NCBI GenBank assembly: GCA_019090895.1
Contig: JAHRVB010000239.1
Coordinates: 1 to 44,546 of the forward strand
From: Kangiellaceae bacterium
GTDB taxonomy: Bacteria > Pseudomonadota > Gammaproteobacteria > Enterobacterales > Kangiellaceae
DNA length: 44,546 nt
Direction: 5' to 3'
The notes under the pieces are model-generated. The model worked only from the letters and a program-made list of their open reading frames with translations. It did not search any database and was not told where the DNA came from. Shown one piece after another: positions 26,381 through 33,791 of the stretch. Position 1 is the stretch's first letter, and each line of letters starts with the position of its first letter. The position numbers were made by a program, and so were the translations under genes.

Positions 26381-26524
26381 TTGAGAATAGTCAAACGTAT
26401 TTTGGTTCACACTTTAGTAATTTCCGCTCTATCAAATTGTCGTAGTGGTGAAGAAAGCAGTGAAAAGCCAGACATACAGCGCCTCAACTTACCGCAAATA
26501 TTGATAGTTCAGCGTAGCCTGTAA
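26381..26524 (+). pseudogene. Decayed copy of small WDQGEW lipoprotein
   Basis: Aligned with the intact copy at 27921, the start ATG has become TTG and the lipobox LSSC has become LSNC. The glycine run is lost and the frame slips so that it stops at 26522-26524. The C-terminal nucleotides that encode DQGEWQ in the other copy remain out of frame (CCAAGGCGAATGGCAAT at 26525-26541). A 47-residue product could still be made but is unlikely to work. It is the first gene of cassette copy 1. Confidence 0.7.
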
Positions 26525-26579
26525 CCAAGGCGAATGGCAATCAAAACGAAACAGTTAAACCAATCAAAAGGAATTACTA

Positions 26580-27593
26580 ATGAACACGTTAATGACATTA
26601 ATAATTGTAGGACTAATCACTTTTCAGTTGCCGACAAGAGCCGGTGAACTCAAAGTTCCTAACACCTTTACAGCAGGTTCGCCGGCAATTTCTGCCGATG
26701 TCAATTCGAACTTTACAGCTGTGGAAGCGGCTGTTAATGGAAACGCCGCAGACATTACTACAGTGCTAAATGCTTTAGCAGCTTTAGAAGAAAATATATC
26801 TACCTTAGAAGCTAATATCGCTTCATTACAAACTGACAATGTGATTTTAATTACCGACAATGCTCTCCTTCAAAATTTGATTACTGAAGTGATCCCATAT
26901 TTGGCGGGCGGCACAGATGAACAAGGACAACCCACGGTATTTTTTAGTGGAGTAAATGTTCATGTAAATAACGGTCAAAATACGACAGGCTTCGTTAATG
27001 GAACGGGAAATTTAATCGTTGGCTATGATGAAGTGCTTGATTCTTCCTTCAGTTACTGCACTGCAAGAGATAACGCTGGCAGTGGATATCAAAATCAAAC
27101 TGACTGTGAAATCGCTGACGGAACATGGGGCTTCGCATCACAAAAGTCAGGCTCCCATAATTTGATTCTCGGTCGAGGACATCACTACACCCAATCAGGG
27201 AGCCTAGTATCAGGGTTCAATAATGTAGTGAACTCGGTTAACAGTAGTGTTATTGCAGGAGTAAGGCATCTGGTAAGTGGTGTAGGCAGCACCGTGACTG
27301 GCGGAACAAACAATATCGCAAGTGGTGCATATAGTAATGTGTCTGGTGGATCGCTTAATCTAGCGAGTGGTAACACAAGCAGCGTAACTGGTGGCAGTGA
27401 GAACACTGCAATTGAGCGTTATAGTAGTATCTCCGGTGGACAAAACAATGTTGCAAGCGGCGACGCTAGCAGCGTTTCTGGAGGTTTGAGAAATGAAGCA
27501 TCTGGTGTTAGCAGTTCAGTGAGTGGTGGTGCTTTTCGTACAGCCACGGATTTCACTAATTGGGCAGCAGGCACTCTATCTGAAGATTTTTAG
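26580..27593 (+). CDS. Secreted beta-roll protein with YadA-head-like 15-residue repeats (cassette copy 1)
   Basis: 337 residues. Signal peptide about 1-21 (LITFQLPTRAG). Then comes a conserved start of the mature protein (ELKVPNTFTAGSPAISADVNSNFTAVE), a helical coiled-coil-like stretch (about 50-105), and a globular part (FFSGVNVHVNNGQNTTGFVNGTGNLIVGYDE...SGSHNLILGRGHHY). Seven 15-residue repeats (213-317) of the form xxNxASGxxSSVSGG follow, resembling the trimeric autotransporter head beta-roll. There is no membrane anchor domain, so it is not a YadA autotransporter; it may be secreted or surface-associated. AAGGA precedes the ATG. The second copy at 28115 is broken. Confidence 0.8.
   Translation: MNTLMTLIIVGLITFQLPTRAGELKVPNTFTAGSPAISADVNSNFTAVEAAVNGNAADITTVLNALAALEENISTLEANIASLQTDNVILITDNALLQNLITEVIPYLAGGTDEQGQPTVFFSGVNVHVNNGQNTTGFVNGTGNLIVGYDEVLDSSFSYCTARDNAGSGYQNQTDCEIADGTWGFASQKSGSHNLILGRGHHYTQSGSLVSGFNNVVNSVNSSVIAGVRHLVSGVGSTVTGGTNNIASGAYSNVSGGSLNLASGNTSSVTGGSENTAIERYSSISGGQNNVASGDASSVSGGLRNEASGVSSSVSGGAFRTATDFTNWAAGTLSEDF
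27216..27530 (+). repeat. Seven 45-bp coding repeats
   Basis: Seven consecutive 45-base units encode xxNxASGxxSSVSGG motifs in the first beta-roll protein. The second copy has five units. Unit-number difference suggests gain or loss by recombination or slippage. Confidence 0.8.
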
Positions 27594-27809
27594 GAAAGTT
27601 AAAGCTGATCGAAAGAGTGGTTCTCTATAAATACCATATTGAAACTTTAGGCCCACAAATGTGGGTGCACTTTGCGCACTAAACGCTGTAATTAGCATAA
27701 CTTAGTATAAAGATCTATTTGTGATTCCTATGACTTTTTACTATAAGTTATCGAATCTGACTGATCCTGATTTTCAAAAAATTTTGTATTCAAAAATTCT
27801 AAACCAATA
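27594..27809 (+). other. Spacer between cassette copies with hairpin
   Basis: No gene. CCCACA (27652-27657) and TGTGGG (27660-27665) form a short, strong hairpin about 60 bases after the beta-roll stop, possibly a terminator without a T tract. The rest is AT-rich up to palindrome copy 2. Confidence 0.4.
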
Positions 27810-27829
27810 CCCCCCGTTTAGGGGATACC
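27810..27829. promoter_or_regulatory. Palindrome copy 2
   Basis: CCCCCCGTTTAGGGGATACC, equal in length to copy 1 with TA changed to CG in the centre. Downstream similarity to copy 1 continues (CAATATCACTTC, then AAACTCA). A -10-like TTTAAA is at 27847-27852. The centre is about 103 bases from the start of the small lipoprotein at 27921, almost the same as in copy 1. Confidence 0.75.
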
Positions 27830-27920
27830 GACAATATCACTTCAACTTTAAACTCAATGCTTGTCTGAAAATGCGCCATTATTCTTAGCGCATAGTAAGA
27901 AACCATTGAGGAATTTCACA

Positions 27921-28088
27921 ATGAGTAAAACCAAACGAATTCTGATTCATACTTTTTCTGTCTTAATTATTTGTCTTCTATCTAGTTGTGGAGGTGGAGG
28001 TGGAAGCGACGAGCCAGAACCACCGCCACCACCCACTGCTAATAATAACTGGGATAGCTTGGTCTGGGACCAAGGCGAATGGCAATAA
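27921..28088 (+). CDS. Small lipoprotein ending in WDQGEWQ (cassette copy 2, intact)
   Basis: 55 residues. Basic start MSKTKR, hydrophobic core ILIHTFSVLIICL, lipobox LSSC with lipidated Cys near 22, then GGGGGSDEPEPPPPP linker and a tryptophan-rich acidic tail NNNWDSLVWDQGEWQ. The start ATG at 27921 is preferred over the open frame from 27861 because it gives a clean lipoprotein signal. It is 26 bases before the beta-roll copy 2. The function is unknown. The short anchored tail could be a binding tag for the partner protein; that is speculation. Confidence 0.7.
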   Translation: MSKTKRILIHTFSVLIICLLSSCGGGGGSDEPEPPPPPTANNNWDSLVWDQGEWQ

Positions 28089-28583
28089 TAAATACAAACA
28101 ACAAGGAAATACCAATGAATAATTTTATGACTTTGATTAGCGTTTTCTTAATCATTCTACAACCGGCAGTGCAAGCTGGTGAACTCGACATTCCTAATTC
28201 ATTCACAACTGGTACACCCGCCGTTGCCGCGGATGTTAATTCTAACTTTACAGCCGTGGAAACTGCGGTAGATGGAAATGCGGCAGATATTGCAGCGATG
28301 CTCGCTACCATTACTGCAATGGAAGCAATACTGGTCATTTTTGGAAACCGACAATATTAAACTAGTTGCTGACAACACATTACTGCAAAATTTCATTTCG
28401 GAGGTTATCCTTTGTGTCAATGGTGAAGATGATGCTCTGGGAAATCCGTCGGTATTTTTTTAGTGGTGTGAATGTTCATATCAATAATGGAGAAGATAGT
28501 TCCGATACTGTTAACGGGTTAGGAAATTTTGTGATAGGTTATGCTTGAAGCAAGCAATGCTAGCATTAATTTTTGTTCTTCAG

Positions 28584-28637
28584 TTGATACAAGTGGCAAC
28601 GCTTACTTGATACAAGTGGCAACGCTTACTTGATACA
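28584..28637 (+). repeat. 23-bp tandem duplication
   Basis: The unit TTGATACAAGTGGCAACGCT plus TAC occurs at 28584-28606 and 28607-28629, with a partial third copy TTGATACA (28630-28637). The unit is not a multiple of three, so it shifts the reading frame of the broken beta-roll gene. It looks like replication slippage. Confidence 0.9.
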
Positions 28638-28755
28638 ACTAGACTGCGAAAGCAACGGCGGAATATGGTGTGTTACACCTCAAAAATCTGGCTCTCATTA
28701 CTTAATAATTGGGCGAGATCATCACTATATGCAATTTGGTGGATTAGTGTCCGGA

Positions 28756-28980
28756 GTGGGCAATATTGTGAACGCTAATCGAAGTATTGTCACTGGAGGC
28801 TTCAGCAATAATGCAAGTGGAGTCGCTAGCAGCGTCTCAGGCGGCAGTAACAACGTCGCAAGTGGAAATCGAAGCAATGTGTCTGGCGGCGAACGCAATA
28901 TAGCCAGTGGCACAAGTAGTAGCGTTTCTGATGGATTACGCAATGAAGCGTCTGCACTCTGGGGCACCGTTGGAGGTGGT
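28756..28980 (+). repeat. Five 45-bp coding repeats in the pseudogene
   Basis: Five 15-residue units of the same kind as at 27216-27530, for example SNNVASGNRSNVSGG. The array is two units shorter than in the intact copy. Confidence 0.75.
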
Positions 28981-29129
28981 GCTGATCGGGACGCGGCTAA
29001 CGAAGCTGATTGGGCGGGTGATACATTACTTGAAAATTTTTAACCATAACGCGGATAATCCGACGTAACCAAATGATGTCGGATTAACTTTGAACCAAGT
29101 TGTGAATAAACATAATTAGGTTGGTATTC

Positions 29130-29546
29130 ATGAACAGCATAAATCATAGATTCATTTTTTCTACATTGATATTAACGAGTATTGCTTTCTTTTCAGTTGA
29201 CAAGGTCTTCGCCAGTTCGGAAGCAGAATTCGAAGTGCCATTCGGTCTAACGATGGCGCCCGAAACACGCTTGGTTGACGTAGCGCAGTACTATGTGGGA
29301 ACTATAAAAGAAGCAAATGGTTTACTTGCTACGAAAAAAACAGCTAAGGAGGTCGTTAGCTATTATGAGCGTGCTCTAAAAGCTGCCGGCTTTAGAATTT
29401 TTAGTAAGACAGATACACCTACCCGCAATTACATAGCCGCTAAGCGTGGCAAAGGCGATTTCTTTAGCATGTCAAACACGGGAGATAATTCTGAGGTGGA
29501 ACCTGGTGAAACTGAAATTCGATTTATGATTCGATACGCCAATTAA
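29130..29546 (+). CDS. Exported protein of unknown function
   Basis: 138 residues from ATG 29130 (AGG at about 29118-29120 fits this start better than the TTG at 29121). Signal peptide about 1-29 (FIFSTLILTSIAFFSVDKVFAS). The mature part holds TAKEVVSYYERALKAAGFRIFSKTDTPTRNYIAAKRGKGDFFSMSN, a pattern like small periplasmic proteins whose helix-strand unit begins with a YY(E/Q)xxLxxxGF motif. No family name can be given. It lies after the cassette copies and convergent with the response regulator. Confidence 0.72.
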   Translation: MNSINHRFIFSTLILTSIAFFSVDKVFASSEAEFEVPFGLTMAPETRLVDVAQYYVGTIKEANGLLATKKTAKEVVSYYERALKAAGFRIFSKTDTPTRNYIAAKRGKGDFFSMSNTGDNSEVEPGETEIRFMIRYAN

Positions 29547-29562
29547 CAAAAGAATCGACGAT

Positions 29563-30219
29563 CTAATACTTCAACATTCCCATTCTCATCGCTTCACTGG
29601 TTAGTTCGGCTCTAGAAGAAACGCCGAGTTTCCGATAAATTTCTTTGACATAACCAGACACCGTATGAGGGCTAATTTTCATCATGCCTGCACAAGCCTT
29701 AACACTTAAGCCTCTAGCGATTATTGAAAGAGTTTCTTGTTCCCTTTCCGTCAAATTATTTTGCTCTTCTAACAGAGTAGGCTCGTGAAAGTAAGAGAGT
29801 ATCCTTTGTGCAACTTCAGAAGAAATTGCTGGAATATTTCTTTCAACATTGGATAGCATATAAGCTATAGTTTGCTTACTTTCATCCTTCAGAATGTAAC
29901 CTGAAGAACCGGCCCTCAATGCGGGAAATAAATGAGAGTCGTCGGAATATATAGTAGTCACGATACAAACCAATTCTGGATAAAGGCCTTTTGCGTAAGA
30001 CAGCGCTTCATGTCCGTTGCCATCGGGTAAATTTAAATCTACAAGAAAGAGATCGAATAACTTATTTTTGATAAGCAATTTTGCATCCGCAATAGTTTCT
30101 GTAATTTCTATTTCAACCTGTTCCGCATACGCCAGATTTATCGCATCAGACAACCAAGCTTGGGCCTCCACATGATCTTCAAGCAATAGAACTCTTTTTA
30201 GTTGCGTTTCATTCTTCAT
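29563..30219 (-). CDS. NarL/FixJ-type response regulator
   Basis: 218 residues. Receiver domain with acidic pocket Glu14/Asp15 and phospho-acceptor Asp61 in FLVDLNLPDGNG, T/S switch in VCIVTTIYSDD, and lysine in YILKDES. The C-terminal LuxR-type helix-turn-helix (about 153-210) reads NLTEREQETLSIIARGLSVKACAGMMKISPHTVSGYVKEIYRKLGVSSRAEL. The start overlaps the end of the kinase gene by 11 bases, so the pair is translationally coupled. It is the best candidate to bind the palindromes at 26271, 27810 and 32216. That link is inferred from position only. Confidence 0.93.
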   Translation of the reverse strand: MKNETQLKRVLLLEDHVEAQAWLSDAINLAYAEQVEIEITETIADAKLLIKNKLFDLFLVDLNLPDGNGHEALSYAKGLYPELVCIVTTIYSDDSHLFPALRAGSSGYILKDESKQTIAYMLSNVERNIPAISSEVAQRILSYFHEPTLLEEQNNLTEREQETLSIIARGLSVKACAGMMKISPHTVSGYVKEIYRKLGVSSRAELTSEAMRMGMLKY

Positions 30220-32026
30220 TGTTTTTCACCTCAATTGGGAATGTCCAGATAACACGGTTGATCCTATTGCTTTGTTGCCAAGTAATTTTTCCATTAAGCT
30301 GTTCAACTCGATAGCGCATATTTTGCATACCGCAACCTTCGACCCAGTTTCGTTGATTCTTAAAATGGCCAATTTCACCGACCTCAAATCTTAACGCGCC
30401 AAGCCGATATCGAATCGATATTCTAATATTTCGACTATCACTGTGTCTGAATGAATTAGTTAACGCTTCCGAAAGTATCGCCGCAAGATTATGAATACGG
30501 CTCTTCGCTAAATCGATGGTTTGTGGAACATGGTGGATATAAAAATCGACTGACCTACCTGCTTCGAGACATCGTTCAACACAGTTTAATTCCCACTCGT
30601 AAACAGCTTCCAATAGCGATTGTTCGCTAACCGGTGCTTGATGGACAACATTGCGTAAATCGGTCAGTGCTGAGCGGGCTAATTCCGCTTCTGATTCATT
30701 TTCACTTCTATAAACAAGCGATAGTAATTTTGCACCAATTGAATCATGGAGATCACGATGAATTCTCTCGCGCTCATTAGTAGTGGCTTGTTGTTTTTCC
30801 ATAAACAGGATCTTCCGATAGTTTTGTTCCAGTAAATTTCCCGCTTCAGCGACTCGATTTTCGAGATCCAGGTTAAGGGATTCTTTTTCTTCCAATGCCA
30901 ACAAAAAACGACTCACTAATAGATAGCTCATTGCGATAAAAAAGAGTGGCAAGGAATAATCGAGCCAGAGAATATTGCCTATTTCAAGCCAACCGGACTG
31001 TACCGCAATATCGTGGGCACCAGCCATGGCGATCCCCAATATCATCATTAAAATAATTCCCGATTGTTTTTTTCTATCGACTATCCAACGCCAAGCAAAG
31101 TGGCCAATTCCACTACAGCCAACTAGAAAGGAGAATTGAAGCCAGATCGGGAAAATCGAAAACATATACTGTTCAGGTGAAACCAGTACAAGGACATTTA
31201 AAATCGCGCTAACCAAGAGTAATCCAGACTCAATTTTCGGATAATAAAACTGATCTAATCGAACCAATAGAAATGCGATAGAAATGGCCAACCAACCCGA
31301 TGAAAGAAAAACGATTTTCTCCCAATACTCCTCACTTATCGGAATGTTAATCGTGAATATATTGATACTATATAAACTCCACGTCACACTCGATATCGCA
31401 AACCAGAAATACTCACTTTCTCTTCGTTTAAACCAAATTGAAAAAAGAAGGATGCCAACAAGGACCGTAAATACGCCGCTAATCACATTAAGAGTGACCG
31501 CCTTAAAATACTTAACCGAGTATCGTTTTTGAATGAGCGCTTCGGGTCCTAATTCGACAATTCCCAATTTCGCATGTTGGTTGGTATAACCTACTAGTCT
31601 AATGTGAAGTGTATTATTTTCTTTGAGTAAGGATGTCGGAAAACTCAACATTAATGGTGTATGCCAATATCTCGCCACCGGCGCTTCAAGCGAGCCACCA
31701 GACCCGATAACGTGCCCATTCAGCCATACCTGAGCATTCATGATGACTTGTGGCAGAAATACTGACCAAGTTTCCTTTGGATTTATCTCGTTTACAGCAA
31801 ATCCAACTTGATACCATGCTGAACCATGCAAGCCGGATTTATTCCAATTGTGTGGAAGAGTGACTTCTTCGTTCTTGTTAAAAGCTGGTGGAGTTTGATG
31901 ATCAGAAAAAACAAACGTCGCTTGCCGAAGCTGCACTACTTTTTCGTCGTTAACCGTAGAGCATGCGGTAACAAAAAAGAACGCGATAAGAAAAATCAAC
32001 GAAGATCCAAGCTTCCTCATAACCAT
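30209..32026 (-). CDS. Lipoprotein-type 7TMR-DISM histidine kinase
   Basis: 605 residues from ATG 32026 (TTG 32029 and ATG 32020 are alternatives). N-terminal lipoprotein signal with lipobox VTAC (Cys22). A periplasmic beta-sandwich (about 35-180, WYQVGFAVNEINPKETWSVFLPQVIMNAQVWLNGHVIGSGG) resembles 7TMR-DISM or glycoside hydrolase 2 sugar-binding folds. About seven membrane helices follow (180-385), then a coiled coil and HisKA_3 (ERERIHRDLHDSIGAKL, phospho-His427). The ATPase has an N-box EALTNSFRHS. Its G1 box is degenerate (FEVGEIGHF instead of DDGxG), and GCGMQNMRYRVEQLNGKI is present. It is co-operonic with the response regulator. The signal is unknown; the outer domain hints at a carbohydrate or envelope ligand. 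Confidence 0.9.
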   Translation of the reverse strand: MVMRKLGSSLIFLIAFFFVTACSTVNDEKVVQLRQATFVFSDHQTPPAFNKNEEVTLPHNWNKSGLHGSAWYQVGFAVNEINPKETWSVFLPQVIMNAQVWLNGHVIGSGGSLEAPVARYWHTPLMLSFPTSLLKENNTLHIRLVGYTNQHAKLGIVELGPEALIQKRYSVKYFKAVTLNVISGVFTVLVGILLFSIWFKRRESEYFWFAISSVTWSLYSINIFTINIPISEEYWEKIVFLSSGWLAISIAFLLVRLDQFYYPKIESGLLLVSAILNVLVLVSPEQYMFSIFPIWLQFSFLVGCSGIGHFAWRWIVDRKKQSGIILMMILGIAMAGAHDIAVQSGWLEIGNILWLDYSLPLFFIAMSYLLVSRFLLALEEKESLNLDLENRVAEAGNLLEQNYRKILFMEKQQATTNERERIHRDLHDSIGAKLLSLVYRSENESEAELARSALTDLRNVVHQAPVSEQSLLEAVYEWELNCVERCLEAGRSVDFYIHHVPQTIDLAKSRIHNLAAILSEALTNSFRHSDSRNIRISIRYRLGALRFEVGEIGHFKNQRNWVEGCGMQNMRYRVEQLNGKITWQQSNRINRVIWTFPIEVKNNEE

Positions 32027-32215
32027 CAAGAGACTTGTGCGCGATTTACGGAAAACGACTTCAATGTCAGTATCAACGGCATGAATGCTAGTCCTTTAAA
32101 CCAAAATATATAGAGCTGATGCTAAGACCTAATGCGAGCAAATTCGCCTATTAACTAGGAATGCATTTTGAACAAGCCTACATCACCAATATAACAAATT
32201 GCAAATCACCTGCCA

Positions 32216-32235
32216 CCCCCTATTTAGGGGATAGC
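32216..32235. promoter_or_regulatory. Palindrome copy 3
   Basis: CCCCCTATTTAGGGGATAGC, identical to copy 1 over the first 18 bases. A -10-like AATATC/TATCTT lies at 32254-32260. It sits between the histidine kinase start (32026, minus) and the small gene at 32313 (plus), 90 bases upstream of the latter, so it may serve one or both directions and allow autoregulation. Confidence 0.75.
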
Positions 32236-32312
32236 GAAAATTATTCAATAAGAATATCTTAGCCTTCCAGATTTGTAGGTTCCCATTCAATTCACTTAAA
32301 GGATAAGAGTTG

Positions 32313-32642
32313 ATGGCAAAAGCACAATTTCAGGTCACTCATTACAGTTATTACAATTGGTCATCCAGAAAAGTGCTCAAAACAAACCTTGTCTTAAAAG
32401 GTGTTTCAGGGCAACGATGCAGTGTTTGGTTTAGCGAAAACGAGAATGAGGAACTTCAAGAGGCATTAATGCACTCTGATATAAGCTTTTCACTCTACTA
32501 TCACCACAGTCAGCTTGACCATTTAATCGATATGCTACGCAACGAATCACCCATTCATGTCTATTTTAATAACGATCATGGTTTTTCCAATTCCAGGATC
32601 TCAACAGGCGATGAACCAATAGGCGATGGCGAAGAGAGTTAA
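32313..32642 (+). CDS. Small unknown protein under palindrome copy 3
   Basis: 109 residues from ATG 32313, chosen because GGATAAG at about 32301-32307 is properly spaced for it. It has no signal peptide or membrane segment. It contains FQVTHYSYYNWSSRKVLKTNLVLKG, a basic and aromatic N-terminal half, and YFNNDHGFSNSRI followed by an acidic tail (GDEPIGDGEES). No family recognised. It precedes the beta-helix protein by 33 bases and probably shares its transcript. Confidence 0.6.
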   Translation: MAKAQFQVTHYSYYNWSSRKVLKTNLVLKGVSGQRCSVWFSENENEELQEALMHSDISFSLYYHHSQLDHLIDMLRNESPIHVYFNNDHGFSNSRISTGDEPIGDGEES

Positions 32643-32675
32643 TTATTAAAATTTAAGTATTTACCGGAGAATAAT

Positions 32676-33683
32676 ATGAAATTGGTTAGAAAGGTTCTAT
32701 TTGGTTTATTGTTAATCAGTGCGTCTCATTTAGCGACCGCGGTATCTTGTGGTGATAGCATTACTAGCAATCTAACCTTATCGTCCGACCTACATTGCAC
32801 TACTGGATCTACCGCACTCGACGTTGCATCAAGCAACGTTGTTATCAACTTAAACGGTTATAAAATCTCTGGAAGTCAAGACTTAGCAGGGATCACTCTG
32901 AATAATGTAGATAACGTCACTATTTCAGGTGGATCGATTTCTGATTTCTTTGCTGGTATCAATACTTCACATTCCTCTAAGGTCGATATTAGTGACATTA
33001 CATTTAGCCATACTGGGCATGGTGTGGTATTTCACCAGGTCGATAACTCGCAAATTCGAAACAATGATTTTATCAAAACCAGATCAATTGCTATCCGCCT
33101 TTATAACACCGAAGTAGGCGAAACAACAAAAGAAAATACGATAGAAAATAATGAATTCTACAAAACGGTTGGTGGTATAAAATTATGTGGCGCAGGCACT
33201 ACAAATAATAGTTTAATCGGTAATCTAATTTGGAAATCGACTGACTTTTCCATCCACCTTGTTAATAGTTCAGACAATAACATTGAGTCCAACGAGATTT
33301 TAGAATCAGATTTAACCGCTCTCAGACTCAATTATTCGTCTCGAAATCAGATTAGTTCCAATCGATTAGTTGGCGGTCCTAACGGCGTTTCACTACTCGC
33401 TAACGGCGACACTGGGGTTTGTGAATCAACCGGTGCAGTTTCTAGCATTAAAAATGTATTTTCCTACAATTCAATTTTTGAATTTGATCAAGGAATGGTC
33501 TTTGGTCTAGGTATTTCTACCTGGCCTTCAGTTTATTACAATACCATGAAACTCGATAAAATCTACGATAATACCCTCGGCGTGAAATTTTTGGGTGAAG
33601 CCTGGGTTAATGATGTGACTGGTGCCGCTTTTAGTCGAAATACGACTGATGTTGACGATCAAGGAACCGCGAATTCTTATTAG
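32676..33683 (+). CDS. Secreted parallel beta-helix protein
   Basis: 335 residues. Signal peptide 1-22 (VLFGLLLISASHLATA), then repeated right-handed beta-helix turns with the phrase VVINLNGYKISGSQDLAGITLNNVDNVTISGG and many Asn-rich rungs (NSQIRNNDF, NTIENNEFYK, NNIESNEILES, RNQISSNRLVGG). The fold is shared by pectate lyases, NosD-like proteins and adhesins; no catalytic residues can be named. Four to five cysteines may form disulfides. CGGAGA precedes the ATG. It ends before a terminator at 33693. Confidence 0.83.
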   Translation: MKLVRKVLFGLLLISASHLATAVSCGDSITSNLTLSSDLHCTTGSTALDVASSNVVINLNGYKISGSQDLAGITLNNVDNVTISGGSISDFFAGINTSHSSKVDISDITFSHTGHGVVFHQVDNSQIRNNDFIKTRSIAIRLYNTEVGETTKENTIENNEFYKTVGGIKLCGAGTTNNSLIGNLIWKSTDFSIHLVNSSDNNIESNEILESDLTALRLNYSSRNQISSNRLVGGPNGVSLLANGDTGVCESTGAVSSIKNVFSYNSIFEFDQGMVFGLGISTWPSVYYNTMKLDKIYDNTLGVKFLGEAWVNDVTGAAFSRNTTDVDDQGTANSY

Positions 33684-33692
33684 TCTTTAGAT

Positions 33693-33721
33693 ACGCCACT
33701 TCCAATGTTAAGTGGCGTTTA
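33693..33721 (+). terminator. Hairpin terminator after beta-helix gene
   Basis: ACGCCACTT (33693-33701), loop CCAATGTT, AAGTGGCGT (33710-33718), followed by TTATT. Likely the end of the transcript. It could also act on the convergent gene. Confidence 0.8.
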
Positions 33722-33791
33722 TTACCCAACTAAATCAAGCTTACACATCAACCTTACAAGTCGCCCATATAAATTGAAGACTGGCATATAT

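Larger units (their letters stand above)
28115..29043 (+). pseudogene. Broken second copy of the beta-roll protein
   Basis: It starts MNNFMTLISVFLIILQPAVQAGELDIPNSFTTGTPAVAADVNSNFTAVE, clearly parallel to the gene at 26580. It is then broken by a frame-shifting deletion near 28340, a seven-T run at 28455-28461 (six T in copy 1), a deletion before the TGA after GNFVIGYA, and a 23-bp tandem duplication at 28584-28629. The last frame (28630-29043) still encodes KSGSHYLIIGRDHHY and five 15-residue repeats ending GDTLLENF. Four lesions make read-through unlikely. Confidence 0.85.

Noticed and set aside
27185..27406. Minus-strand ORFs over the 45-bp repeats
   Set aside because: They are shadows of the repetitive coding frame, proline/leucine-rich low-complexity sequences without start signals.
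28455..28461. Phase variation through the seven-T run alone
   Set aside because: Removing one T would not restore the gene because at least three other frame-breaking lesions exist in this copy.
27216..28980. CRISPR-like array
   Set aside because: The 45-bp periodicity is coding repeats without unique spacers or constant-length direct repeats.
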